This document shows positions 9,749 through 18,710 of a DNA stretch of 64,000 nucleotides, in pieces (position 1 is the first letter of the stretch; every line of letters begins with the position of its first letter). A program made the translations under genes and the position numbers. Source of the DNA: Acinetobacter sp. S54 (GTDB lineage: Bacteria; Pseudomonadota; Gammaproteobacteria; Pseudomonadales; Moraxellaceae); contig NZ_JACVUI010000015.1 of the NCBI RefSeq assembly GCF_016624945.1, positions 1 to 64,000 on the forward strand, read 5' to 3'. The notes beneath the pieces were generated by a model that worked only from the letters and a program-made list of their open reading frames with translations, did no database searches and was not told the origin of the DNA.

Positions 9749-10692
9749 TTGGATGCTCTCATTTGATCAGGGAATGTTGGGGCTTCGAGCCGTGCGCCGT
9801 CATAATCAGGAATTTCACCAAAGCGAGGGTCATGATTGATCCATTGTTCACGCGCTTCACGTAAACCTTCAGTGGTACGTCCCACCAGATTCCACCACAG
9901 CAGAATCGGAGTTTCAAAAGGTTCACCACCAATAAGCAATACCCGATGACCTTTTGGAATTTCAATCTCAATATGCTCTAGCCCAGGCTCTAATACCAGC
10001 ATGTTATCTTGCGTCAGTTCATGGCCATTGACCTGTGCATGACCATCCAATGCCAAAAAGCCATATTCAAATTTTGGATTGAGTGGAATGCGAGTGTGAC
10101 TATCTGTTTGTGCAGTCATATCGACACCGAGTAACGGTGTATGTACAGCAACAGGCGAAGTTTCCCCCATAAATTCACCAACCAGTATCGTAAACTCAAT
10201 CTGATCCTGTTCAGTTCTAGGTAGTTCTGGATAATGATCAAACTGTGGCGGCATATTTAGTTTTTCATCGGGTAACGCGATCCACAACTGTGCTGCATGC
10301 ATTTTGGTTTCAGTTTTAGGAGCAACTTCAGTATGTGAAATACCATGTCCTGCGGTCATCAAATTGACCTGATACGGACGTATAAGTTGTTTACTTCCTA
10401 GACTATCGGTATGCATCATGGTGCCTTCGATCATCCAAGTAAATGTTTGCAAGCCCGTATGCGGGTGCGGCCCTACGTCCAGACCATCGCCTTGAGGAAA
10501 AGTCACAGGGCCTGCATGATCCAGAAAACACCACGCACCAATCATACGTTTTTGCCGACTTGGCAATGCACGCTTGATGATTGTACCTTTGCCAATTTCA
10601 GCACTGCGAATCTGAAAATCCTGAATAAATTGATTAATATAAGTTTCACAATCCTGCGAGTCGGAGATTTCCGTATAATTCGTATTGGTCAT
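9745..10692 (-). CDS. Pirin family protein
   Basis: This 315-residue protein has the pirin bicupin fold. The N-terminal cupin contains GAWCFLDHAGP, then DVGPHPHTGLQTFTWMIEG, whose histidines (with GHGISHTE further on) form the metal site. The C-terminal pirin domain covers about residues 180-290. Some bacterial pirins act as quercetin 2,3-dioxygenases or redox sensors, and the metal ligands are intact. It is the first gene of a two-gene operon with the OsmC-like gene, which suggests an oxidative or electrophile stress role. Confidence 0.9.
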   Translation of the reverse strand: MTNTNYTEISDSQDCETYINQFIQDFQIRSAEIGKGTIIKRALPSRQKRMIGAWCFLDHAGPVTFPQGDGLDVGPHPHTGLQTFTWMIEGTMMHTDSLGSKQLIRPYQVNLMTAGHGISHTEVAPKTETKMHAAQLWIALPDEKLNMPPQFDHYPELPRTEQDQIEFTILVGEFMGETSPVAVHTPLLGVDMTAQTDSHTRIPLNPKFEYGFLALDGHAQVNGHELTQDNMLVLEPGLEHIEIEIPKGHRVLLIGGEPFETPILLWWNLVGRTTEGLREAREQWINHDPRFGEIPDYDGARLEAPTFPDQMRASK

Positions 10693-10950
10693 TTTGTTAT
10701 CCTAAAGTTATGATCAGTTCAGGATGTCTTTTCAACATCATTTCATTGTTTTGATTTTAGCCAGCCAATTCGCTTAAACCTATGCTTATCTTAATACGCT
10801 GAATACTCTATATAGGACAATAATAGTTTTGTTTTTGTTGTCAATGTGCGAATAAAAGTAGACAGATCATGATTGAAGTCATGTAAAAAATATCAATAAA
10901 CGTTCATAAGCCCCTATCAGGACCCATGACTCGTTTCAAAGCTTAAAATA

Positions 10951-11235
10951 TTATTTAGGAGGATAAGGTGGATTTAAATCTACCAATAAACCAGTCAAAC
11001 GGCGCACCAATGGGAGAAAAACAAGTACGGTAGGGAATGCAATCATCCAGGAAAATAGCCAGATATCCACCCACTTTGTGAAAAACCCCTCAAACCAGCC
11101 AATATTTTTCCATAAATTAATCATGGAAATCGTACCGCTCATCAGTCCTGAGAGAAATAACGGCATCAGCAAAACGGCAAATTTTGCAGGAAGCTTAGGA
11201 AGTTTGCCAATGATCATGATAGGTTCATTTTGCAT
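10951..11235 (-). CDS. DUF2798-type small membrane protein
   Basis: The 94-residue protein has two membrane segments (about 17-40 and 58-82) with the family pattern LPAKFAVLLMPLFLSGLMS and later WLFSWMIAFPTVLVFLPLVR. DUF2798 proteins are of unknown function. An internal ATG at codon 7 is a possible alternative start. It is grouped on the same strand with the DUF3861-like and PadR genes. Confidence 0.75.
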   Translation of the reverse strand: MQNEPIMIIGKLPKLPAKFAVLLMPLFLSGLMSGTISMINLWKNIGWFEGFFTKWVDIWLFSWMIAFPTVLVFLPLVRRLTGLLVDLNPPYPPK

Positions 11236-11270
11236 GCTGATTACTCACGATGTTCGTTTGCTCATTACGA

Positions 11271-11573
11271 TTAGGTATCTTTCTTGACGTTCTGTTTTAA
11301 ATTTTTCATAAATTGTTTAACCGCAGGCTCAAACTCTTTAAACAGAATATGATCTCGATGTGTCATGATCACTTCTAAAAATAGTTTTAGACCTACGGCA
11401 AACGCTTTTGTTGTGTCTTCATCAAAAAACTCTGCAGCTTTTAAGCGTTCCACAATTTTGAAAATATCATCATGATTCCCAACATCAAATTCGATATTTT
11501 CATCATAAGTTGATGCATGACCTTTTGCATCGGCAAGGTGTTGTACGGTTACATGATATTGATGTTGTTTCAT
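11271..11573 (-). CDS. DUF3861-like protein
   Basis: This 100-residue soluble protein has no membrane segment. It contains the pattern FDVGNHDDIFKIVERLK and KAFAVGLKLFLEVIM followed by a helical tail, which I associate with DUF3861. No function is known. It lies between the PadR regulator and the DUF2798 gene on the same strand with short gaps, so it may belong to a PadR-led operon. Confidence 0.7.
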   Translation of the reverse strand: MKQHQYHVTVQHLADAKGHASTYDENIEFDVGNHDDIFKIVERLKAAEFFDEDTTKAFAVGLKLFLEVIMTHRDHILFKEFEPAVKQFMKNLKQNVKKDT

Positions 11574-11608
11574 ATTTGCTCTCGATCTATTCCAATGTCA
11601 TTTCAATT

Positions 11609-12133
11609 TTACAAACGGCCAATTTCAACTGCCGCCTGATCAATCTTTTCTGCAATTTGATGAATGTGTTCTGCTTTTAAATCTGCAACATTCAGTTTAA
11701 GACGCAGCGCTGTTTTGAGGTTTTCCATCGCACGATGAATATCAATGAGTTGATCATTGCCATGAATTTCACGTCTCAAACGTAGTTTTTCCAATAACGC
11801 AGTCAGCATGTCCTGCTGTTGGTTTAAATACACCGTGCCCTCTTCAGTCACCTGATACTGCTTACGCTCCGTATCTAGCAATGAAATCAGCTTCATTTCT
11901 TCCAGATTGGTCAATGTCGGATAAATCGTGCCGGCACTAGGACTATAATCACCACCGACTAAGTCACTAATTTCTTTAATGATTTCATAACCATGTTTGG
12001 GGCTTTGTTGAATCAGATGCAAAACCAGAAGTTTCATGCGACCGGATTCAAATAAACGTCCACGACGGCCTGGACGTTGCGGGACATCATGAGAGGAAGA
12101 GGGTTCACAATGATGATCAGATGCATGTTTCAT
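11609..12133 (-). CDS. PadR-family transcriptional regulator
   Basis: The 174-residue regulator has a winged helix at about 30-105 (LLVLHLIQQSPKHGYEIIKEI, then YSPSAGTIYPTLTNLEE, the PadR signature) and a C-terminal helical dimerisation region of the Vir type (about 115-174). The His/Cys-rich N-terminus (KHASDHHCEPSSSHDVPQ) is unusual and could bind metal. Relatives act as autorepressors that control neighbouring transport or stress genes. A perfect palindrome upstream of the start codon is a likely operator. Confidence 0.87.
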   Translation of the reverse strand: MKHASDHHCEPSSSHDVPQRPGRRGRLFESGRMKLLVLHLIQQSPKHGYEIIKEISDLVGGDYSPSAGTIYPTLTNLEEMKLISLLDTERKQYQVTEEGTVYLNQQQDMLTALLEKLRLRREIHGNDQLIDIHRAMENLKTALRLKLNVADLKAEHIHQIAEKIDQAAVEIGRL

Positions 12134-12480
12134 CTTATTTTCCCAGACTGATTAATTTATACATATTAAGATATATCTTAAAATATCTTTTATCAAGTTA
12201 AAACTTTTAAACATATATTAATGCATTGTTAAATAATGAAATTATTAATTTACCCAATCTTGCTTTAAGATATTAAGATATAAAAAAATGTTTGGAATGC
12301 TCTTTTATTGACAATAAGTACCTAACTTACTCACAAAGTAACCAAGCCCTTATAAATTTAGTCTTTTATTTTTAGCAGGCCGTTACAAGTGAATAAGATT
12401 TTTAAATTCATTTCAGCTAATCGTGATTAACAGATTCATTGATTAAAATTATTCAATATAAATCAATTTTTAAAATTAAA
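12134..12480. other. AT-rich intergenic region upstream of padR
   Basis: Apart from the palindrome listed separately and a related half-copy TTAAGATATTAAGATAT near 12265-12281, no gene is visible here. Confidence 0.5.
12166..12181. promoter_or_regulatory. Palindromic candidate PadR operator
   Basis: TTAAGATATATCTTAA is a perfect 16-bp palindrome 33 bp upstream of the padR start codon. PadR proteins typically bind AT-rich palindromes over their own promoter. A related TTAAGATAT element recurs about 100 bp further upstream. Confidence 0.45.
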
Positions 12481-12497
12481 ATTCATCATAAAACAGT

Positions 12498-12527
12498 AAA
12501 AAGCCGACTTGGAAAAGTCGGCCTTTT
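12498..12527 (-). terminator. Hairpin terminator downstream of guaA
   Basis: A 13-bp stem AAAAAGCCGACTT / AAGTCGGCCTTTTT (one mismatch) around GGAA ends in a T/A run on both sides. It lies 170 bp past the guaA stop, with the 60-bp repeats in between. Confidence 0.7.
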
Positions 12528-12560
12528 TTGAATGATGTGAATAGTCTTTCAAACACTTCA

Positions 12561-12704
12561 AGCTTTTTGAAAGCCCTCTGCCACACGCAGAGCGCTTGGT
12601 GTAAAATCGGCAAAATGCGTTGCCTTTTGAAGGCCCTCTGCCGCGAGCACAGCTCTTGGCGTAATTCAGGCAAAAAGCTTAGCTTTTTGAAAGCCCTGAA
12701 TTAC
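12561..12704. repeat. 60-bp tandem repeat, 2.3 copies, at the 3' end of guaA
   Basis: Units start at 12561, 12621 and 12681, each with a variant of AGCTTTTTGAAAGCCCT (TGCCTTTTGAAGGCCCT in the second). Unit 1 contains the hairpin CTCTGC / GCAGAG. The last part is an inverted repeat, GTAATTCAGG (12661-12670) and CCTGAATTAC (12695-12704), around CAAAAAGCT / AGCTTTTTG, and it includes the guaA stop codon. Because the period is a multiple of three, the minus strand reads as a 20-residue repeat, which I regard as coincidental. Confidence 0.75.
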
Positions 12705-14269
12705 TCCCATTCAATCGTAGCAGGTGGCTTAGATGACACGTCATAAACGACACGGGAAACATCTTTGATTTCGTTCATGATACGCGTTGAAATTTTATCA
12801 ACCAAATCATAAGGGAGATGAGCAAAACGTGCAGTCATAAAGTCAACCGTTTCCACAGCACGAAGTGCAATCACCCATGCATAACGACGGCCATCACCCA
12901 CCACACCTACAGATTTTACAGGTTGGAATACCGCAAAGGCCTGTGCAGTTTTATCATACCAACCGCTGGCACGAAGCTCTTGCATAAAGATGTCATCAGC
13001 CAGACGAAGAATATCTGCATATTCTTTCTTCACTTCACCCAAAATACGTACCCCCAGACCTGGTCCAGGGAACGGATGACGATAAATCATGCTGTGTGGA
13101 AGACCCAGTGTTGTGCCCAGCTTACGAACTTCATCTTTAAACAAGTCACGTAACGGCTCAACCAAGTCAAAAGCTAAATCTTCTGGCAAACCACCGACAT
13201 TATGGTGGGATTTAATCACATGCGCTTTACCTTGTTTGCTGGCAGCAGATTCAATCACATCAGGATAAATCGTTCCTTGCGCAAGGAATTTTACGCCATC
13301 TAGTTTACGCGCTTCTTCAGCAAATACTTCGATAAACTCACGACCAATGATTTTACGCTTTTTCTCTGGATCCACTTCACCCGCTAGCGCAGTGAGGAAA
13401 CGCTCTTCTGCATCGGCACGAATGACGCGGATTCCCATGTTATCTGCGAACATTTGCATCACTTGATCACCTTCGTTTAGACGAAGTAAACCATTGTCTA
13501 CAAATACACATGTTAACTGGTCACCAATCGCTTTATGCAACAATGCAGCAACGACCGATGAATCGACACCACCCGATAAACCGAGTAAAACTTTTTCATC
13601 ACCAATTTGCTGACGAAGTTGCTCTACACGTAAATCAATAATGTGTTCTGGTGTCCATAAGCCACCACATCCACAAATTTTATGGACAAAATTAGACAGC
13701 AACTCTGCACCTTTGGCAGTATGTGTCACTTCAGGATGGAACTGAACACCATAGAAACGTCGGGTTTCATCAGATGCTGCCGCATATGGACAGCTTGGTG
13801 TACTCGCTGTTGTATGGAAACCTTCTGGTAAACGCCCTACTTTGTCACCATGACTCATCCAGACATGCAGTTGATCTTCACGATCCTGCAAATTACCAAT
13901 CAGTTGGTCACGTTGTTGAATATCAACTTCTGCATAGCCAAACTCATGCACAGTCCCCGGTTCAACTTTACCGCCCAACTGTTCAGACATGGTTTGAAAA
14001 CCATAACAAATTCCCAATACAGGTACACCAAGTTCAAATACAACTTGAGGCGCACGCGGACTACCTTCCTCATGCACACTTTCAGGCCCACCTGACAAAA
14101 TCACGCCATTTGGATTAAAAGCACGGATGTCTTCTTCAGACATATCAAAAGCATACATTTCAGAATATACACCTGCTTCACGTACACGACGTGCAATCAG
14201 CTGGCTGTATTGAGATCCGAAATCCAGAATCAAGATACGATCATCAGTAATGTGGGTATTGGTTGTCAT
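12701..14269 (-). CDS. guaA: GMP synthase (glutamine-hydrolysing)
   Basis: GuaA converts XMP, ATP and glutamine to GMP. I chose the ATG at 14269, giving 522 residues and the usual N-terminus. A longer reading frame from 14317 would add 16 residues unlike the family. The class I amidotransferase domain (about 10-205) has its nucleophile C88 in LGICYGFQ and the histidine-glutamate pair in VQFHPEV. The ATP-pyrophosphatase domain carries the P-loop [10 protein letters not shown] (about 230). The C-terminal dimerisation domain ends PPATIEWE, the expected terminus. There is no linked guaB. Confidence 0.97.
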   Translation of the reverse strand: MTTNTHITDDRILILDFGSQYSQLIARRVREAGVYSEMYAFDMSEEDIRAFNPNGVILSGGPESVHEEGSPRAPQVVFELGVPVLGICYGFQTMSEQLGGKVEPGTVHEFGYAEVDIQQRDQLIGNLQDREDQLHVWMSHGDKVGRLPEGFHTTASTPSCPYAAASDETRRFYGVQFHPEVTHTAKGAELLSNFVHKICGCGGLWTPEHIIDLRVEQLRQQIGDEKVLLGLSGGVDSSVVAALLHKAIGDQLTCVFVDNGLLRLNEGDQVMQMFADNMGIRVIRADAEERFLTALAGEVDPEKKRKIIGREFIEVFAEEARKLDGVKFLAQGTIYPDVIESAASKQGKAHVIKSHHNVGGLPEDLAFDLVEPLRDLFKDEVRKLGTTLGLPHSMIYRHPFPGPGLGVRILGEVKKEYADILRLADDIFMQELRASGWYDKTAQAFAVFQPVKSVGVVGDGRRYAWVIALRAVETVDFMTARFAHLPYDLVDKISTRIMNEIKDVSRVVYDVSSKPPATIEWE

Positions 14270-14378
14270 GATTACGCAACTATGCAAGGCAACGAGAGAA
14301 GCGCAATATTCTAGCATTTTTCACGATGCCACGCACGTTCTTTCCATTGCCAAAAACTTGAATAAAAACAGTATAAAA

Positions 14379-14399
14379 AAGGCACTGAATCAGTGCCTT
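14379..14399 (-). terminator. Terminator of the ygiW-like gene
   Basis: A 9-bp perfect stem AAGGCACTG / CAGTGCCTT with loop AAT is followed on the minus strand by a U-run. It lies directly past the stop codon at 14404. Confidence 0.8.
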
Positions 14400-14403
14400 C
14401 TCT

Positions 14404-14772
14404 TTAATGCTGAATTTTTTCGATTTTTACCACTTCGATATCTGTTGGTTTATAGCGATGTGTATCCACCTCGCCCACGACACGAACATGATCGCCCACT
14501 TTTAAACCTGCTGCACGCCAAATGTCATCATCAATTTCTAGACTAATCGTGCCAGAACGATCTTTAAACTCATAATGGTCGCTTTTAATATGTTTGGTAA
14601 TTTGACCTGTCAGCGTCACGCCAGTTTCATCTTTCATTTTGGCGACTTGCTGCACCGTTGCAATATTCTTTGCAGCTTCCTGAATAATTACATGATCATC
14701 TTTACCTGCAAATGTATGGGAAGATAAAACCACGGTAGCCAAGACTGAGGCACTAAGTATTAATTTTTTCAT
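14404..14772 (-). CDS. YgiW/BOF-family periplasmic OB-fold protein
   Basis: The 122-residue protein has a cleavable signal peptide ending near AFA (residue 23) and one OB-fold domain. The core reads VTLTGQITKHIKSDHYEFKD, then GTISLEIDDDIWRAAGLKVGD and VRVVGEVDTH. YgiW/VisP family proteins are periplasmic stress proteins that may bind cationic ligands. The gene is monocistronic. Confidence 0.87.
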   Translation of the reverse strand: MKKLILSASVLATVVLSSHTFAGKDDHVIIQEAAKNIATVQQVAKMKDETGVTLTGQITKHIKSDHYEFKDRSGTISLEIDDDIWRAAGLKVGDHVRVVGEVDTHRYKPTDIEVVKIEKIQH

Positions 14773-14887
14773 TATTCTCTCTAGGTTTAAATATTTTCAG
14801 AGTTATCTAAACAGAAAGTTAAAACGATGTCGGCTAGAGTTTTGTAATACAAGGTAAAATAAAGTTTACCTTGTACTTTTCCACATT

Positions 14888-15310
14888 TTATTTTTCAATT
14901 GCGGCATCTAGACTAAACTTGCCTGCGCCATGCAACATCAAGAAAAATAAGCCACCAGACATGGCAAAGTTTTTCATAAAGTTAATGGCTTGTGCCTGAT
15001 CATCACCTGTATGAAAAATAAATGCGGTGATAATACTAAAAATGCCCAATCCTAAGGCTGCAAAACGTGCCTGAAAACCAAATAACAAGGCTAAACCACC
15101 GCCAAATTCAACTAAAATGGTTAAAGGTAGTAAGCCACCTGGTACACCCATTGCCTCCATATAGCCTACTGTTGCTGAATAAGCCGTGATTTTCCCCCAG
15201 CCTGCAACTAGAAAAATATAAGCCATCAGAATTCGTGCGATCAGTGAGATAACAGAATCTGCGCCAGATTGATTAACCATGTTTCTTACAACGATATTTG
15301 GATTAAACAT
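14888..15310 (-). CDS. DoxX-family membrane protein
   Basis: The 140-residue protein has four membrane helices and the DoxX pattern LIARILMAYIFLVAGWGKI, with later LLPLTILVEFGGGLALLFG. DoxX proteins are small quinone-linked or thiol-stress membrane proteins; the precise role here is unknown. It has its own ribosome-binding site (GGGCAAATG context) and no operon partners. Confidence 0.85.
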   Translation of the reverse strand: MFNPNIVVRNMVNQSGADSVISLIARILMAYIFLVAGWGKITAYSATVGYMEAMGVPGGLLPLTILVEFGGGLALLFGFQARFAALGLGIFSIITAFIFHTGDDQAQAINFMKNFAMSGGLFFLMLHGAGKFSLDAAIEK

Positions 15311-15514
15311 AACATTTGCCCTTTAGATTGATTTCAAATTATGTTGTTTTGATGAGGCCATCTTAAGCTGGTTTGTTTTTGCAATAAATATTCATTTTCT
15401 AGACGTATCGTTCCAAATAAAAGACAATAAAAGATGTAACTTTTTACCTATTGATACTGACTTTCAGACACGGCACTGCTAGGATTTGATCACAATTTTG
15501 CGCTGTAGCCTGTC

Positions 15515-16168
15515 ATGGAACTTATTGATTTTATTTTGCACGTTGATGATCATCTGCTCGAGTTTATTCGCAATTATGGCGTATGGATATATGCAATTTT
15601 GTTTCTGATTATTTTTGTGGAAACAGGGTTAGTGGTCATGCCCTTTTTACCAGGTGATAGCTTGCTATTTGCTGCAGGTGCATTAGCGGCATCTACAGGC
15701 GCAATGGATCCGTGGGTTTTAGGGATATTACTGTTTATTGCAGCGGTATTGGGCGACACGCTGAATTATCATATTGGTCGTTTTATAGGACCGCGTGTAT
15801 TTGAAATTAACTCACGTTTTATTAACAAAGCACATCTGACCAAAACTCATGAGTTTTTTGAACGTCACGGCGGTAAAACTATTATTTTTGCCCGATTTAT
15901 TCCTTTTGCACGGACCTTTGCTCCATTTGTGGCTGGCGCAGGCAGTATGAATTATAAGTTTTTCTTCACTTATAATGTAATTGGTGCTTTATGTTGGGTG
16001 GCTTCATTTATTACACTGGGATATTTATTTGGAAATATGCCAATGGTTAAGGATAATTTCACTCACCTCATTTTTGGGATTATTATTTTGAGCGTATTGC
16101 CTGGAATTATTGCGTTTATTCGCCAGAAATTTAGTCATAAACGTCAAGTTCTGAACTCTAAAAAGTAA
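15515..16168 (+). CDS. DedA-family membrane protein
   Basis: The 217-residue protein has the DedA/VTT core: GLVVMPFLPGDSLLFAAGAL, the acidic-glycine stretch LGDTLNYHIGR, and the arginine-rich signature FARFIPFARTFAPFVAGAG. These proteins are undecaprenyl-phosphate or phospholipid flippases or proton-dependent transporters of the inner membrane. Its stop codon lies 2 bp from the stop of the convergent LysE-type gene. Confidence 0.9.
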   Translation: MELIDFILHVDDHLLEFIRNYGVWIYAILFLIIFVETGLVVMPFLPGDSLLFAAGALAASTGAMDPWVLGILLFIAAVLGDTLNYHIGRFIGPRVFEINSRFINKAHLTKTHEFFERHGGKTIIFARFIPFARTFAPFVAGAGSMNYKFFFTYNVIGALCWVASFITLGYLFGNMPMVKDNFTHLIFGIIILSVLPGIIAFIRQKFSHKRQVLNSKK

Positions 16169-16170
16169 CA

Positions 16171-16761
16171 TCAAAAGAACCGAAAAATGACGGGTAACAT
16201 ACATAACAACAACAACATTGCCGATCCTTTATATAAACGATCGGCTTTTAAACCCTTAATATTTCCTGCGAGTAAGGCACGACCAAATACCATCCAGAAC
16301 CATGCACTAGGAAATAGAATTAAACTAAATACAGCTAAAACTAAAATTGCACTTTGCAGTGAATCCCACGTTTCAGGTGGAAAAATGCCCGCTGCAAACA
16401 AAAGAGCCTTAGGATTTTTTAATGTCGAAAAAAACACCTGTTTAGGTCGAATTGCTTTATGACTTTGACTATGTTTCTGTAAATGTGAGCTTTTCCATAA
16501 ATTAAAAGCCAGCCAAATCACATACAAAGCACTAACAAGATGCAGAATTGGAGTAAGTGCTGGCCAGATCGGCTGTCCTAAATGAATTAATAATGCCCAA
16601 ATCGCAATGCCATACAAATAACCTAACCATTCCGCAGGAATAAAAGAAGCAGTTTTTGTAATTCCTTGATGATGAGCAGCACTGGCAAACAACGCATTGG
16701 TTGGTCCAGGAATAAGAAGCACTGCAAGCATCGCCAATACAAAAAACCAGCTTTCAATCAT
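16171..16761 (-). CDS. LysE/RhtB-family exporter
   Basis: This 196-residue protein has six hydrophobic helices and the LysE family opening LLIPGPTNALFASAAHHQG. A second hallmark, STLKNPKALLFAAGIF, lies in the central region. LysE/RhtB proteins export amino acids or their analogues. The substrate is not predictable from sequence. Confidence 0.85.
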   Translation of the reverse strand: MIESWFFVLAMLAVLLIPGPTNALFASAAHHQGITKTASFIPAEWLGYLYGIAIWALLIHLGQPIWPALTPILHLVSALYVIWLAFNLWKSSHLQKHSQSHKAIRPKQVFFSTLKNPKALLFAAGIFPPETWDSLQSAILVLAVFSLILFPSAWFWMVFGRALLAGNIKGLKADRLYKGSAMLLLLCMLPVIFRFF

Positions 16762-16975
16762 AGAGTATCCATCGTAAAGAAGGTGGGCACACCTTATATG
16801 AAATTGAATTTAACTGACAAGTTTTATTGGCTGTTGAACCCATGAATTGATCTAGAAAAAACCATAAAAAGAAACTATACAATTGATTAAAAAAGATATT
16901 TTATGAAACATTTTGACAAAAAATTATTGAGTCCCGTTGCATCAAAACCACAAAACAGGACTCTTTTTCTATGTT

Positions 16976-17362
16976 CTAGCTGGCATTTTTCTTCACAATA
17001 ATGGGACAGTTTTTAAATTGTGCAGCTTGCACAATCGCTTCCTGCTGGCCTAAAACCCGTGAAAGTTCGGTATTTTTCGTATCAGAAGATTGTCCCATAT
17101 TTACGGAAACAGTTGGACCAAAGCCCCAACCGCCTCGTCCCCAACCTCCACCAAGTCCAACGCCTAAACCAACACCTGTACGTTTTGGTGTTTGTACGCC
17201 ATTTTCGATATAGAGCTGAATACGATTATATTCACTTTGCAATTGTTGACAGTTGAGTGACTGGTACTGGGCAGGAGATACATACGTTGGTTTAACCGTT
17301 GTAGCACAGGCACCCAGCAATACCGTCAATGCTACCAGAGTAACTAAATATAAGCCTTTCAT
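16976..17362 (-). CDS. Glycine-rich lipoprotein
   Basis: The 128-residue protein starts at the ATG at 17362, which has GAGAAAAGCG in front. A TTG start at 17389 would extend it by nine residues and is less likely. The signal peptide ends in the lipobox LGAC with lipidated cysteine near residue 19. The mature part has a helical stretch YQSLNCQQLQSEYNRIQLYI, a glycine-rich low-complexity segment (GVGLGVGLGGGWGRGGWGF) and a C-terminal helix QQEAIVQAAQFKNC. Such metal- or envelope-related lipoproteins are common in Acinetobacter, but no function is known. It follows the ParA gene by 13 bp, so they may be co-transcribed. Confidence 0.78.
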   Translation of the reverse strand: MKGLYLVTLVALTVLLGACATTVKPTYVSPAQYQSLNCQQLQSEYNRIQLYIENGVQTPKRTGVGLGVGLGGGWGRGGWGFGPTVSVNMGQSSDTKNTELSRVLGQQEAIVQAAQFKNCPIIVKKNAS

Positions 17363-17375
17363 CGCTTTTCTCAAA

Positions 17376-18212
17376 TTATTTAGGTTCAATTTCTGAGAAC
17401 AGGGTCTGATACGCTTGTGTCAGTTTATGTTCTGGTGACAAATGAACCAATGGTAAGTTTTTCTGATGTGATTCTTTCATTAAAATCGAAGGCGGCAACA
17501 TGCTATTTAATACGGGCAAACCTTCATCTTTTAACTGTTGGACCACTTCTCTTGGCAATTTTGCCTGTGCCTGAAATTGATTGACTACAATACCCTCAAT
17601 TTCCAGACTATTATTATGATCATCTTGGGTTTCGATCACATTTTCAATCAAAGTTTGTAACGCACGTTTGGAAAAAACATCACAGTCGAATGGAATCAGC
17701 ACACGATCTGCGGCTATCAATGCCGACAGGGTAAAGAAATTAAAAGCTGGCGGTGTATCAATATAAATCCGATCATATTGATTACTCAATTGTTGTAAAG
17801 AATCACGTAATTTATAGATTTTATGCTTGGTTTCAAGTGCATGTTCTAATGTACCGAGCGTTGGGCTGGCTGGAATTACATCTAGCTTTGGAAAGGCAGT
17901 ACGATGCACATAGCTATCCAGACCTTTTGATCGTGATTTTAAGATTGAACCTATGGCATTACCAATCAGACCTTTTTGCTGGTTATTACCCAATACATCG
18001 TCAAAAAAGTTTTCAATATTCGGTTCTAAAGCATTTTTATCTGCGGAATAGGTTGCCTGTTCACCTAAAAGGTATTGGCTTGAATTCGCCTGAGGATCCA
18101 AATCAATGACCAGTGTCTTTAAATTTTGCTGAGCGCTAATTGCTGCCAGATTTACGGTGATACTCGATTTACCCACACCACCTTTTTGGTTAAATACCAC
18201 CCGTGTAAACAT
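17376..18212 (-). CDS. ParA/MinD-like AAA ATPase
   Basis: The 278-residue ATPase starts at the ATG at 18212 (preceded by GAGG), five codons inside the longest frame. It has the deviant Walker A motif NQKGGVGKSSITVNLA with two lysines, the Walker A' segment VIDLDPQANSS, and Walker B YDRIYIDTPP. No ParB or parS site is visible next to it, so it is probably an orphan ParA that positions some cellular cargo rather than a plasmid partition system. The nearest partners are a glycine-rich lipoprotein and a SirB-like membrane protein. Confidence 0.87.
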   Translation of the reverse strand: MFTRVVFNQKGGVGKSSITVNLAAISAQQNLKTLVIDLDPQANSSQYLLGEQATYSADKNALEPNIENFFDDVLGNNQQKGLIGNAIGSILKSRSKGLDSYVHRTAFPKLDVIPASPTLGTLEHALETKHKIYKLRDSLQQLSNQYDRIYIDTPPAFNFFTLSALIAADRVLIPFDCDVFSKRALQTLIENVIETQDDHNNSLEIEGIVVNQFQAQAKLPREVVQQLKDEGLPVLNSMLPPSILMKESHQKNLPLVHLSPEHKLTQAYQTLFSEIEPK

Positions 18213-18293
18213 GCTATCCCTCATCACTATTTTTTCAAACTTGTTTACAGTTTAACCTAGCACACAAATATAAATGTAAAGAATGTCAAACAA

Positions 18294-18686
18294 TTAACTA
18301 AAAACTGGTTTTATTATCACCAATCCTAATACGGCAACAAAAGCCACGCAACCAATGACTAAACCTGCACGACGTTGTACCAGTAAAATAGATTGATCCT
18401 TTTTAAATGCTTTATTTAATGCAGAAAGCATCACTAAAAATAAAATGATCTTGGCATAAAACCACGTTTGTATTTGAAAATTGTTTAGATACAACAAAAC
18501 AATTCCTGACACAACGAGTACAGTAAAACCCAGATGTTGTAGAGCAATCCAGATTTTTTTTGGCGCGGAAAATTCAGATTGATCTCGTGCATTCATCCAT
18601 ATCGGCATAGAACGAAACAATACTGCCAGACCCACCAACACTAAACCAACAATGTGAATAATCACAACGAATAAATGTGTATCCAT
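18294..18686 (-). CDS. SirB-like membrane protein
   Basis: This 130-residue protein has four predicted membrane helices (about 5-25, 45-65, 75-95, 105-125). Arrangement and length fit the SirB family, once described as invasion regulators but biochemically uncharacterised. Motifs such as IHIVGLVLVGLAVLFRSMP and WFYAKIILFLVMLSALNKAF match its pattern loosely. Function is unknown, and another small four-helix family is possible. Confidence 0.6.
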   Translation of the reverse strand: MDTHLFVVIIHIVGLVLVGLAVLFRSMPIWMNARDQSEFSAPKKIWIALQHLGFTVLVVSGIVLLYLNNFQIQTWFYAKIILFLVMLSALNKAFKKDQSILLVQRRAGLVIGCVAFVAVLGLVIIKPVFS

Positions 18687-18710
18687 TTTTATCTAAATCT
18701 ATCGGGTCGA

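Noticed and set aside
9408-9766. Plus-strand ORFs antisense to osmC and pirin genes
   Set aside because: They are shadow frames of well-supported genes with no family likeness or ribosome-binding sites.
12476-12673. Minus-strand ORF with 20-residue repeats beside guaA
   Set aside because: It is the translation of a 60-bp DNA repeat and its terminator; the frame is open only because the period divides by three.
16929-16963. GAGTCC / GGACTC stem-loop near the glycine-rich lipoprotein gene
   Set aside because: The 6-bp stem has a 23-nt loop and the T-run is on the wrong side for the minus-strand gene.
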